DNA of 64,000 nucleotides from positions 3,087,821-3,151,820 of the forward strand of contig NC_134710.1 of assembly GCF_043290135.1 (NCBI RefSeq), read 5' to 3'. How positions within the stretch are numbered: the stretch's first letter is position 1; each line of letters opens with the position of its first letter. This document shows, one piece after another, positions 45,790 through 56,500 of the stretch. The notes under the pieces were generated by a model. The model did no database searches, was not told where the DNA came from, and saw only the letters and a program-made list of their open reading frames with translations. The translations under genes were made by a program, and so were the position numbers. The stretch is from Rhipicephalus microplus. Taxonomy: Eukaryota > Arthropoda > Arachnida > Ixodida > Ixodidae.

Positions 45790-47575
45790 AGTTTTTTATT
45801 TATTTATTTTATTTGGACAATACTGCGAACCTTGAAAGGTCCAAGCAGGAGAGGGATGTACATATCCAGCAGACATGCGTATGGATGCAAGATCGACACA
45901 TGAATGTGAGGGTACATAATCAACAGGCAAGTATACAATCATTATACATTGGATGACAGCAAGGGTGAACACTCTGGCAAAACATTCCAATCGGAAACAG
46001 TTCTGGGAAAAAATGAATATTTGTATTGGTCTGTACGGGCAAAGAACGGTGTAATACTTCGGCTATGTTTGTGACGAGACGCTCGACTAGGGTTATTAGC
46101 TATGTAATCTTGCGACTGGATTCCCAATTTATTAAAATATAGCTGGTGTAGAAAGTTTAGGCGGGCACTTTTACGTCGGTTGGCCAATGGCTCTAGGTGT
46201 GCGAGCTCCAACATAGCTGAAGGGGAGTCGCGACGTCTAAAACGTTTATAAATAAAGCGAGCTGCCAATCTCTGAATTTTTTCAAGCTTTTCTTTATTAG
46301 TGATAGTATGGGGATCCCATACAATGCTTCCGTATTCTAGGGTGGGTCTTACAATGGATTTGTATGCAATGAGTCTAAGCGATGAGGGGGCATCACCTAA
46401 TTTATGCTTCAGAAATCCTAACTTTTTTCTCGCGGAGGAACATATGTTATTTATATGTGTTGACCAGTTAAGTCTGGACGTCAAGGTTAACCCCAGGTAC
46501 TTATGTTCCTCCACTTGTTTAATCTGATAATTGCCAAGACTATACATGAAGTGAGATTTATTCTTATTGGAGATGCACATGTAAACTGTCTTGTCGAGAT
46601 TTATAATCATATCCCATTTATTGCACCATTCCATTATTGCATGCAAAGCACGGTTAAGAACGTGCTGGTCAGTGACAGACACTATGTGGCTAAAGATGAT
46701 GCAATCGTCTGCAAACAGCTTAAGGCGTAGAGGGGGCTTCACAATTTGGCCAAGATCATTAATATAAATGTTAAATAGAACCGGTGCCAAGACTGAACCC
46801 TGTGGGACGCCAGAAAAAACATCAAGAAAACGAGAACAGGCACCGTCAATTTCAACATACTGTTTGCGGCCAGTTAGGTATGAAATGACCCAATTGACGA
46901 CTTGTGATGAAATGCCTAAGTTTTTCATTTTTGTTATTAGTTTCGAGTGTGGAACTCTATCGAACGCTTTTGAGAAGTCTATTAGAACTGCGTCAATCTG
47001 TCCGCCCTCGTCAAGTACCTGTGCCATCTCATGAACGGTAACTACTAATTGAGTTGCAGTTGAAAAACCTCTTCGAAAACCGTGCTGTACGTTAGTAAGA
47101 AGATTATTGTTGTCCAGAAAATCATTTAGGTGTTTAGCAATTACGTGTTCAAGAACTTTACAAACTGTGCAAGTGAGAGATATGGGTCGGTAATTACAAT
47201 AATCGGTGACAGAGCCTTTTTTAAAAATTGGTTTCACTCGGGCAACCAACCATTCAAGTGGGAGGCAAGAAGTTTCAAGAGACTTAGAATACAACTGTAC
47301 CAAGAATCTAGCTAGGAGCTCTGCATATCTTTTGAGAAATGCGGTGGGAATGTTATCAGGTCCTGCGGATTTTTTAGGATCTAATCGTAAGAGCAGCTCA
47401 GTAACACCTTCGACAGTAATATGGATATATTGGTTGCTATCGTTGACGTAAGGCGTATTACCCAGCGTGGCTGGCCTTTTAATAATTGTAGTAATATTTA
47501 GTGACAGCTCGTGAATAATTACTTCAAGTAAACTGTTGCCGAGTTCTAGAATTATTTTTAAAATGGTTTTCTCAC
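45790..47575 (-). mobile_element. CR1/Jockey-like LINE, 5' end cut by gypsy 2
   Basis: RT coding region followed by a short 3' UTR (CCTCTCCTGCTTGGACC) and an (AAAT)n tail at 45790-45815. Its upstream side ends at 47575, exactly where the LTR of gypsy 2 begins. The 3' end at 36628-36955 belongs to the same family. Confidence 0.82.
45942..47572 (-). pseudogene. LINE ORF2 fragment, uninterrupted RT
   Basis: An open frame without its own ATG that starts at the LTR junction (SEKTILKII...) and continues through DPKKSAGPDNIP, a typical pre-RT block, into the RT. Counting from the TTG at 47303: RPISLTCTVCKVLEH (39-53), QHGFRRGFSTATQL (73-86), D109 in VLIDFSKAFD, SGVPQGSVLAP (164-174) and FADD at 197-200. 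The C-terminal region ends YKYSFFPRTVSDWNVLP. The RT appears catalytically complete, with no RNase H. It lacks endonuclease and ORF1, so it is unlikely to move by itself. It is the least damaged RT of this type in the window. Confidence 0.88.
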
Positions 47576-47757
47576 TGTTGTAGCCTCGAGGGACGAGCAG
47601 AGATAGAGTGTCCGTGAACGAAGAACAGCAAACGATTTATTAGTACATGACTGCTGAGCAGGAAAAGAACCCTGAGCGCCCGGTTCACAGCGCTTATATA
47701 GCCATGATGCACCGGCGCTATCAGCGGGACGTCACACAAGCTTCGCATGACACCACA
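47576..47757 (-). repeat. Gypsy 2 LTR (3' LTR on minus)
   Basis: 182 bp. On the minus strand it starts TGTGGTGTCATGCG and ends GAGGCTACAACA. It has TATATAAG (47700-47693) and AATAAA (reverse of 47636-47641). Confidence 0.92.
47693..47700 (-). promoter_or_regulatory. TATA box of gypsy 2 LTR
   Basis: TATATAAG in the U3 part. The other LTR has TATA followed by TGG-type changes at the same place, so it may be weaker. Confidence 0.65.
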
Positions 47758-47766
47758 CTCCTTCCC
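47758..47766 (-). other. Polypurine tract of gypsy 2
   Basis: GGGAAGGAG directly upstream of the 3' LTR on the minus strand, the expected primer site for plus-strand DNA synthesis. Confidence 0.7.
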
Positions 47767-47773
47767 ACAATGT

Positions 47774-48890
47774 TTATGGCCTATACCAATCGGGAGGTTT
47801 TCTTGCACGAACACTGCATCGAAGTGTCTGAGCACCTAGAGGGGACACAGGTATTCGCAGGGGGGACGCTGCCTGGGCAGAGCCTTGATGTGGACTTGCA
47901 TTTGGTTGTTCCGAGGGGGGCGAGTCTTCGGGTGGCTCAGGTGGTGCGTTAGCAGAGCTGGGAGACGCAGGAACAGAAAAGGACGGGGGCTGGTATAGGA
48001 GGGGCTTCGGACCCTCAGTCTGGAATATATCTGGGCACGAAACAGGGACGCTGATGGGGGCCTTTTTCGACACTCTCAAAGTAGCGCGGACATAAGTTGT
48101 CTACATGCATGAACCTGTTTTCAGATCATACGCGCACAATGTACGTAACGGCGCTGCACCTGCTTTCGATGACACCTATCAGCCACTTGGCATCCCCTGG
48201 ACGAAGGCCTCGAACCAGAACACTTTCCCCCTTTTTGTAAGCTCTTTCCGGTCCTCTTCTTTTGTCAGCTTGGGCCCTTACTTTGAAGAACCGTTCTTCC
48301 ATCTGTCTCTCCAGGTCCTGCTGTAGCATAGTCAGGCGAGTGTGCGGTGACCACGACAAAAACAGTTCTGCTGGTGTCTGCCCCGTGGTTGTGGTCGGTG
48401 TGCTCCGGTACCTCAACAGAAAGGGGCCTATGTGGTGCTGTAGGGTCTTACTCTGGCCCGATAAACTTTCGTGGAGAAGTTGTCGCATAAGATCCCGTTT
48501 CACGGTCTGGACGCATCACTTGGTGCTTCCATTGGACGCAGGGTGTTCTGGTGTGCCGCACTCCGTTCTTCAGCAGAAACTCTGTGAAACTCTTTGCCGT
48601 GAACTGAGGCCCATTTTCCGTAACAACTTCCTCTGGAAGGCCATGTGATGCGAACACCCCACGCAGCCTCTCGACGGTCTTCTATGTCGTTGTTAAATTC
48701 ATCAAAAACACCTCCACCCACTTGGAGTGGGCATCCACTAGCATGAGGAGCCACTTGTTGTCTGCGAATGCAAAATCCAGTTGGATTCGCTGCCATGTGC
48801 GGCTCAGCCAACCCCAAGTTTGTAGTGGGGCCTTCGGTGAAGCGTGCTGCGTCAACTGACAAGTACAGCAACTTTTAAGAACACTTTCGA
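47774..48890 (-). pseudogene. Gypsy 2 integrase remnant
   Basis: Core part (48448-48657): GLPEEVVTENGPQFTAKSF, where the usual D of the second catalytic position is changed (TENG for SDNG), then an RHTRT segment. The next segment (48126-48503) has FLLRYRSTPTTTTGQTPAEL. The C-terminus (47774-48079) is proline-rich and ends in SVRARKPPDWYRP, a common end of gypsy pol proteins. Several frame changes. Inactive. Confidence 0.82.
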
Positions 48891-49224
48891 CATCTTGGGT
48901 AAACTGAGGCCACTGGACCTAGCTGCGCGCGAGCATTTTCGTACGCGTAACTCCAGGGTGACCTTCACGACAAAGTGACAATACCTATTTACGCAAACAG
49001 TACGGAACAATTACCCGATTTCCCCTCGTTACGCACTGGTGATCTACCGAGAGTTCATATCGGTGAATAAAGTACGGTTTTAATTTACTATCAGTGACAT
49101 GCGCAAGCCAGCCATTTCTCGTGTACCACAACACCTTCGTTAGCACTCTATCAGTACTCGTGTTCTTGCTGATGTCAGCAGTCAGTGGAAGTTCATTGAC
49201 AACAGAGAAAAAATGTACTCAATC
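48891..49224 (-). pseudogene. Gypsy 2 linker between RNase H and integrase
   Basis: Lies between recognised RNase H and integrase and probably holds the integrase zinc-binding region in degraded frames. Confidence 0.4.
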
Positions 49225-49989
49225 TTAGACATCTCGCTCATTTGCCAACGGCAACCGCGAAAGCGTGTCAGCGTTTCCCATGTTGCTGCATTTACGGTAC
49301 AACAATCTGTAATTGTACGCCACCAGTAGCAAAGCCCATTGTTGCATGCACGCCGCAGACATTACTGAAACTTGTGTGCCATGCCCCAGAAGGCTGGCTA
49401 ATGGCTGGTGATCCGAATAAATTACAAAACTACGCTCAAATAGGTATTTGGGGAATTTCTTTAGCCCAAAGACCACGGTGAGAACATCTTTTTCAATGTG
49501 AGAATAACCTTTCTCCACTTTGCTCAGTGCCCTAGACGCATAAGCAGTCGGTTTTTCTACTTTATCCATCTTATGAAACAGAATGGCGCCCACACCACAC
49601 ATGGATGCGTCACACACAAGCCCTATCTTTTCGTTGGGTCGTACTATGTCAAAACGTTTCCTTCCGTCAACCACGTTTTACTTTGCTGGAACGCTTGCTC
49701 TGCCTCACGGGACTACTCGAATCATTTTTTTTCGGTTCAACACGTCGTACAGTGGTCTGAGTCTTGTGGCCACGTTGGGAACAAAGTTAGCATAATAGTT
49801 TATCAACCATAAGTAAGCTCTTAACTGTGCCTCATTCGCAGGTGCAGTAGCCTCCGTTATAGCTTTTACATTGTCATCTGTCGGGCGTGTGCCCTTTTCG
49901 TCCAGAACGTGCCCCAAATACGAGACAGAAGTTTGAAAGAAGTTACACTTTCCTTTTTCAGTCGAATGCCTTCTTATAGAAACAGTCAC
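49225..49989 (-). pseudogene. Gypsy 2 RT C-terminal part and RNase H
   Basis: RT thumb/connection part (49705-49989): FFQTSVSYLGHVLDEKGTRP and YLWLINYYANFVPN. RNase H (49225-49674): LVCDASMCGVGAIL, YSHIEKDVL, YSDHQPL and GNADTLSRLP. The two parts are in different frames. The RT active-site motif is not present because of the deletion. Confidence 0.87.
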
Positions 49990-50082
49990 AGCACAATTTC
50001 TACCTTATAGAAACATTACTTAAATGTAGAAAGGTAGCTCCTGCTATCCGTTTTGCGCGATCATTCCTTGTGCCAACTGGGG

Positions 50083-50637
50083 CTAAAAATCCTGGCTTTG
50101 TTTCGGGGCCAACTCGATATTCCTAGCGATATCGCAGGCATTTTTAAAAGCCAATTCGCTTGTCTTTAGCAGCTCTGATTGTGTTTCGTTGTCGCAAAGT
50201 CCTGCCACAAACCGGTCGCGAAGAGCGTCGTCCAGAAATGTTCCGAAATCACAGGATGTCGCCAACCGCTTCAGCTCTACAGCGAAGGCTGTCACCGCTT
50301 GCCCATCTTGTAGCAAACAGCGATTGAATTTGAAACGTTCGACAATCATGGGAGTTTTGGGGACGTACTGCTCTTTCAGTGTCTGTACTAACTGTGCGTA
50401 CGTCTTGTTTTCTGGCTTTTCTGGCTCCAGCAATATTTTTAGAGTTTTGCAGGCTGTCTTCCCTATTGCCGTTATGAACACTGACACCTTCAGGTCGTCG
50501 CTCACCTCGGAGGCTTTCAGGAAGTGGTCGAACCGCTCCACGTAGAACTGAAAATCTTCGTCACCATCCTCGCTGAACTGATCGAACCTTCCCAACGTAG
50601 TCATCCTGCCTGTATCTTCGCAGCGCTTCAGGATCAC
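50083..50637 (-). pseudogene. Gypsy 2 gag fragment
   Basis: About 185 codons. It begins about 55 bp after the LTR in the minus direction. Motifs: FQFYVERFDHFLKASEVSDD, ETKTYAQL-like NKTYAQLVQTLKEQYVPK, VTAFAVELKRLATSCDFG and LRDRFVAGL, the usual capsid layout of gypsy gag. It ends before any zinc knuckle, at the internal deletion. Confidence 0.85.
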
Positions 50638-50673
50638 CGCTAATGGTGTCTTGTAGCCCAGTGGAATTCAAAT

Positions 50674-50689
50674 CTCACTCTCGTCACCA
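50674..50689 (-). other. Candidate primer binding site of gypsy 2
   Basis: TGGTGACGAGAGTGAG, starting three bases after the 5' LTR on the minus strand. It begins with TGG, as expected for pairing with a tRNA 3' CCA end. The tRNA is not identified. Confidence 0.5.
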
Positions 50690-50692
50690 GTC

Positions 50693-51101
50693 TGTTGTAG
50701 CCTCGAGGGACGAGCAGAGACAGCCCAGCCGCGGTGGTCTAGTGGCTAAGGAACTTGGCTGCTGACCCGCAGGTCACGGGTTCAAATCCCGGCTGCGGCG
50801 GCTGAATTTCAGATGGAGGCGGAAATGTTGTAGGCCCGTGTGCTCAGATGTGGGTGCACGTTAAAGTACCCCAGATGGTCGAAATTTCCGGAGCCCTCCA
50901 CTACGGCGTCTCTCATAATCATATGGTGGCTTTGGGACGTTAAATCAATCAACGAGCAGAGACAGAGTGGCCATAAACGAAGAAAAGCAAACGGTTTATT
51001 AATACAGGTAGAACCCTGAGCGCCCGGTTCACAGCGCTTATATGGTCATGATGCACCGGCGCTAGCAGCGCGACATCACACAAGCTTCGCATGACACCAC
51101 A
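50693..51101 (-). repeat. Gypsy 2 LTR (5' LTR on minus), with SINE
   Basis: Same ends as 47576-47757. It contains a SINE and lacks about 15 bp that the other LTR has near the GAACCCTGAGCG segment. Without the SINE and one TSD copy it is about 167 bp. Confidence 0.9.
50724..50951 (+). mobile_element. Ruka-like SINE inserted in gypsy 2 LTR
   Basis: Head with TGGTCTAGTGGCTAAGG and GGGTTCAAATCCC, body as in the other copies, tail TTAAATCAATCAA. Perfect 14 bp TSD ACGAGCAGAGACAG (50710-50723 and 50952-50965). Confidence 0.94.
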
Positions 51102-51106
51102 CTTAC

Positions 51107-51699
51107 TATTTGAAAACTATCAGAAGAGTATTAGGTTCGTTTAAGCGTTCTATTTCGGTTATACTACTATTGAATATTGAATTCGTTTTTCAAATTCACT
51201 ACTCGCAAACCACTTGCTTGCGCGCGTCTCGTAGTATGACAGTGCTCTTGCTGTCAACGCTTCACCGCTCTAGATGCATGCATCGCGGTGAAGTGAGCGA
51301 AAAAAAAAGATGCCGGCTGGAGGCGGTTTTTTTTTATGTGCACAACATACAGTGGATTTCGAAGTGTATTTGTCCTAGAGGAAATACGCTGTCACCCACG
51401 TCCTTCTCTTCTAAAAATAGCGTGGGCTCTCGCTCCTCATGTGAACGGAATTGCTCGGCGTGTTTATAGAGTGACACTACGAAAATATTCGTTCACAGGT
51501 CTATCGAGAAGCTGCTACAGATATTCGTGTTTCACATTTTGCATTGCTATCATAATCAGTAGCGGTGGCATTCACTACGATTAGCCTAAGATATGCCAGT
51601 GTGAGTGCAAGCTGAGCAATCGAATGCAAGCTGAGCGATCGAGTGAACGATTATTGTTATATAATCCGCACATGAACTCTTTACACCGTCATCTTCAAT
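51107..51699. other. Unassigned DNA
   Basis: May include the upstream remainder of the LINE interrupted by gypsy 2, but the translated frame could not be followed with confidence. A GCTTCACCGC...GCGGTGAAG inverted repeat lies near 51258-51292. Confidence 0.35.
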
Positions 51700-51985
51700 T
51701 TTTCCCGACATATCTGCGCCGACTTCGATGCTTTCGGCCGTCGTTGCGAACGGAGCGACGAGTCTTCGGAAGCGTTGACAATGGCGTGCGCACAGCGTTT
51801 CTGTGGCACCTTGGTAGCACCAACTACTTGATTGCATCATCTTCCCATTAATCGTAGGTGGTTTGCCAGTACGCGTGCGGGCGTCAACTTTGTTCTCGCC
51901 TTTGCCGCGGCGTCTGCATAAGCTATGCAAGCTTGGAGCATCGTCATGGGCACAGCCATGTTTGCTGACGAAATTACGCACAAAC
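51700..51985 (-). other. Exon-like block B of an unidentified duplicated sequence
   Basis: Minus-strand relative of 35113-35436. The shared start GTCAGCAAACATGGCTG has ATG at 51959, and a frame of 41 codons (MAVPMTMLQAC...) follows. Further on, LVAPFATTAE recalls IVGPFSTTAG in block A. An inverted CCAAT box lies just upstream, as in block A. Protein not recognised. Confidence 0.4.
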
Positions 51986-52111
51986 CAATGAGCGGGCAGC
52001 TGTCGCGAGCCCCATGAGGCTGCCTGGCGCAGTGCATTGTGCGTGTGTGTGTGTGTGTGTGTGGGAGGGGGGAGGTCTATTCGCTCGCTTTTGTAAGCTC
52101 GCGGCCCGGCT

Positions 52112-52390
52112 TATGAGTTTGGACAATCTTTGTGCTTCGATGATTTCTTGGAACGTGTTATGTACCCCAAGGGCTAGCGGGCACTGCGTGCTTGTGGACA
52201 TGGGTTGACCAAGTACTCGTTTTGTGCATTTGCGGATAAGGTTGTCTACTTTAGTTTCATCGCCTTTGCTCCACGGGTGAGCGCAAGCAACATAGTGAAC
52301 GTGGCACATTAAGAACGCATGAAATATGCGTAGTAAGCTCTCTTCTGTGAGTCCTGCGTGTCTATTAGCCTGTCTTAGCCTATTAGCCTA
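52112..52390 (-). mobile_element. I-like LINE: inverted 5' segment (twin-priming type)
   Basis: The minus-strand translation gives an RT C-terminal region (SLLRIFHAFLMCHVHYVACAHPW ... LGVHNTFQEIIEAQRLSKLI) that stops at 52112. The same protein continues in the opposite orientation from about 52393 (RLSSTAAGQELL). The inverted segment and the sense segment are thus consecutive parts of one LINE. A 14 bp repeat (CTCGC(G/A)GCCCGGCT, 52098-52111 and 60014-60027, one mismatch) brackets the whole insertion. Confidence 0.75.
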
Positions 52391-52438
52391 TTGACCCGCC
52401 TGTCTTCGACAGCTGCGGGTCAGGAACTCCTCTCACAC

Positions 52439-53329
52439 TGTGATGCGGGTTCTTGTTGCTGATTTGTTCCTCCTGGTTGAGCCCCGGAGAGTTTTTCTAA
52501 TAAGGACAAAGCCGTTTGCTTAACAAACAACACCTAAACATTTACTGCAGAACTGAAGCAAAACTCAAACACAAACTACAAGAAATGAGTAGCTGGCTAA
52601 AAGCGGGATTTAGAAGGAAAACAAACATCTAAAGTCCCGAAACTGCCGACGGAAAGTCACAGCTACATGATGCAGTTCTGACGCGGTGATTCGGCGGTGC
52701 AGGGAAGAGAGCAAGTTCGATCTCACCAAAACGTTGCTGCTGTAATGGTGGCGACGGCGTGTACCGATGCTCGCTGGCGGCGACGATGGAACGGGACTCG
52801 CTCGGTGATGCCTGTGGCGGCCCAGATTCGCCCGATGAGGTGGCTGGTTGCAAGGCTCAGGCCCGTGACCCGAACTGCCGTTGCTGCACCCGCACCGGAA
52901 TCTGCAGGCCTTGGTCTCGACCGTTGAGGCAGCTCGCCGTCCTTGGAAGGCGTTGTCCGGAGGTCCAGACCGGGTGAAGTCCAGAAGGCTCAGGTCTGCC
53001 ACCCGACTGCCTGTCTTCAGCTCCCAGCTGTGACCTTCCTCTTGCCTCGTTCACCTCGAACTACTAGCTCTTTTGCCCTTCAGGATTGGCTTCCTCTGGG
53101 GCACACTTGTCTCGTCCCGATTGGCCTTTCAAAACTCCGTGGTGATCAGTCATTGGCCCTTGTTTGCTTTATGGTCTTGGATGCTTGCGCTCCACGCTCT
53201 CACGTGTACTGGTCCTCGGCGTCGTCGTTGTTCAGGCGACCCAGCACGTGCACTCGGTCATCCTTTAATTTCGCGCACTTTTCAATCATTCACAATTACG
53301 CGCACCAGTCGCATCACCATCGCATCACA
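52439..53329 (-). repeat. LTR (3' LTR on minus) of the Gmr1-like element
   Basis: 891 bp, identical in length to the LTR at 58071-58961. On the minus strand it begins TGTGATGCGATGG and ends CCCGCATCACA. No clear TATAAA or AATAAA was found. GCAGTAAATG near its 3' part might serve as a weak signal. Confidence 0.95.
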
Positions 53330-53331
53330 AT

Positions 53332-53341
53332 GGCCCCCTTT
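53332..53341 (-). other. Polypurine tract of the Gmr1-like element
   Basis: AAAGGGGGCC (minus) two bases before the 3' LTR, the expected plus-strand primer. Confidence 0.65.
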
Positions 53342-53597
53342 CGAAGAAGTTTTTCCCGTTGAAAAACTGTCGTTCGATGCGCACCACACAAGCTATCACA
53401 ACACACCGATGGCACCACACTGCTTCTTCGTTGACATGTCTCACGTCGAAACACCGAGTCCACAGAACGTAACATTCAACCAACAACAATAAGAAAAGTT
53501 TTTGGCAGCAACTAAGAACAGTACAAATACAGTCATTAACTCCAGTAACAGTCCACCACACAAGCATAACCTTGTAATAATAACACACAGAACATAT

Positions 53598-56500
53598 TCA
53601 CTGCAACCTACTCATGTAGTCGGCTCCAACATTCTCGGATCCCTTTATATGTTCTACGTGAAAGTTGTACTCTTGCAGTACTAAACTCCACCGCAGAACT
53701 CTGCTGTTGAGGTGTTTTGCTCGAGATAAGTACTGCAACGGTTGGTGATCTGTTTGAACCGTGAAATATGTCCCATATAAAAATATGTGGAACTTTTCCA
53801 CTGCCCACACCAACGCGAGACACTCCCGCTCGATTGTTGAGTAGTTCTGTTCTCGAGGCAGTAGCTGACGACTGGCGTATTTTACCGGGTATAAAACACC
53901 GTCGTGCTCTTGCATAAGGACTGCACCGATGCAAGAATCGGAGGCGTCACTGCGGAGTACAAATCCACGTTTGAGATCCGGAGCCTTTAAAATAGGTCCA
54001 GACGCCAGAGCTTGCTTTAGTGTTTCGAAAGCTGTCTGCCCTTCAATATTCCAATTGATCTTGTTACTCTCCCTTTTCTTTGTCATCTCTGTCAGAGGCA
54101 GTGCCTTCTCAGCGTAGTGAGGGATTAGATCACGATAATATCCTGCCAAGCCAAGAAACGAACGTAGTTGTTTCTTCGTAGTGGGTAATGGGGCTTTGGC
54201 GATTTTTATGATCGTGTCCTCTACCGGCTGAATTGTTCCATCTCCCAGTCGATGACCCAGGAACACAATCGACGTCATTCCAATCTCCGATTTCTGGGGC
54301 TTAATTTTGAGTCCTGCTTCTCGAATCCTATTCATCAGTTCACTCAGAGTCTGCATGTGTTCCTCCCAGGTTGTCGTAGCGACGAGAACATCATCGATAT
54401 AATGAACGACGTTCGGGATGCCCTGAAGGAGACGTCTCATTAGCCGGGTAAACACTGCGGACGCTGTTTTGATACCGAATGGCATATAGAGGAAATGGTA
54501 GTGTCCCGATTGGGTGGAGAATGCCGTTTTTAGCCGGGATTCTTTGTCCAAGGGCACCTGCCAGTATCCTTTCGTAAGGTCAAACTTGGAGAAGAATTTT
54601 CTGGTGCCGATCTCTGTAAACAATACATCCGTTCTCGGAATTGGTTCTGCGTCGGAGACCAACACATCATTGATGCGACGGAAGTCGATGCAAGTACGGT
54701 AACTCTTATCGGGCTTCTTCACCAGCACCAATGGTGAGTTGTAAGGTGAGTCGGACCTTTCAATCACTCCGAGTCGCAGCATTTCTCCGACTTCTTTCTC
54801 AACTACCTCTTTCATTGCGAATGGTAACGGATATTGTGGAGTGTTGATAGGCTCGGACGTTGTCAGTTTAAGACGACACTCTAACAAGTTTGTCTTGCCG
54901 GGGACTTCGGAAAAGACGTCTTTATGGGTGGCTAGGAGCTCGTCAATTTCTTCCCTTTGTCTATTCCTGAGGTTAGGACCAAGCTTGATAGCTTCAGTAC
55001 CAAAGCCCTCAGTAGCTTTAAAGGTAGGCACTGGCGTGTCTGTCTCTTCCTCTTCCACTACAATGAAAGATGCGGACTGGGGTGATATTTCTGGAGGACG
55101 CTCTTCGTAGCGTTTTAACATGTTTATATGAAACAGCTTGGTAGTATGTCCCATATCCAGCCAGTAGTCAGAGTCACCCTTCTTTCCTGTGACCCTGAAA
55201 GGTCCTTTCCAATGCATCATAAGCTTGTTTTCCGTCGTGGGAAGTAGTACGAGGGCGCGGTCTCCAACCTTTAGCCGACGCATCCGACTTCCCCGGTCAT
55301 AGTATTTCTTCTGCGTTGTTTTAGCTCGTGACAGGTTTTCTTGTGCCAACTGCAATGTTTTTTCTAGGCGATCTCTGAGATCCAGGACATACCCATATGT
55401 TGTCTTCACTTCCTCGCTTTGATTGTCTCCGGTCCATAATTCTTTAAGTAGACTGAGAGGTCCTCGAACATTTCTACCGTAGATCAGCTCAAAAGGCGAA
55501 AATCCCAAGCTGGCTTGCGGGACTTCCCGGTACGCAAACAGGAGTGGGGCTAATAGTCGGTCCCATGTCTTGGGTTCCTCTTGGCACAATTTACGCAACA
55601 TTTGCTTTAGTGTGCCATTAAATCTCTCCACTAAGCCATTACACATGGGATGATAGGGTGTGGAGCTGAGATGCTTGATCGCCAACAAGTCATTGACCTC
55701 TCTCATTAGCTCCGATGTAAAGCATGATGCCTGATCACAAAGTACCTCACGCGGGAACCCGATTCGAGAAAACATCTCTACCAGTGCCTCGGCTACTGTG
55801 GCTGAATCGATGGATGGCAGGGCTATTGCATCTGGGTATCTAGTAGCGAAGTCCACTAGTGTTAGTATATATCGATTACCCATGTGTGATATTGGCTTTA
55901 AAGGCCCGATAATGTCCACTGCCACTCTTTCGAATGGGGTGTCTATCAAAGGCATTCGACCTAGTGGTGCCTTACCAACTCTGCTCTTGGGGTAGGTTCG
56001 TTGGCATGCGTCACAAGAGCGCACGTATCTCCTCACTGCCTCTTGAACTCCTGGCCAGTAAAATGATTGTAGAACACGATCAATCGTTCTTTTTATTCCT
56101 TGATGCCCCGACATCAGGGTTTCATGCGCCAAAGTAAGCACTTGGCTGCGCAATCTTTGGGGCACTACTACTTGTTGAATCACCTTACCAGATGGCAGGT
56201 GATAATAGCGGTATAGCAGCCCCTTTTCTATCTCGAACGAATAGGACTTTGATCCTCCCTGTAGCCCTTGACCTACTTTACTCCTGCAAGAATCTAGGGT
56301 CTTGTCCTGTTTTTGAGCGGCACTAAGATCCTTTCGGGTCGTCTTCAAGGTGGGTACATCGATTTCAGAGGAGATTGACCGTTGCTCTCGGATTTTGATA
56401 CCAACCACTGAAGACTTCAGGGTACCATCCTCTCTATCTGCTCCTTTTCCACTCGCTATATAGTTGGGGTAGGTTTTTACCGGAATCCTTTCCTCCCACT

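Larger units (their letters stand above)
47576..51101 (-). mobile_element. Ty3/gypsy retrotransposon 2, both LTRs, internally deleted
   Basis: Two LTRs (47576-47757 and 50693-51101, the second enlarged by a SINE) flank gag, part of RT, RNase H and integrase on the minus strand. Flanks CTCAC (47571-47575) and CTTAC (51102-51106) look like a 5 bp TSD with one change. Gag is followed after about 90 bp by the C-terminal part of RT, so gag C-terminus, protease and most of RT have been lost. Not autonomous. Confidence 0.88.

Noticed and set aside
52610..53492. Open frames within the 891 bp LTRs (52610-53002, 52943-53492 and their copies near 58242-58970)
   Set aside because: They occur identically in both LTRs because the LTRs are duplicates. 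Several frames are open on both strands. No protein family.
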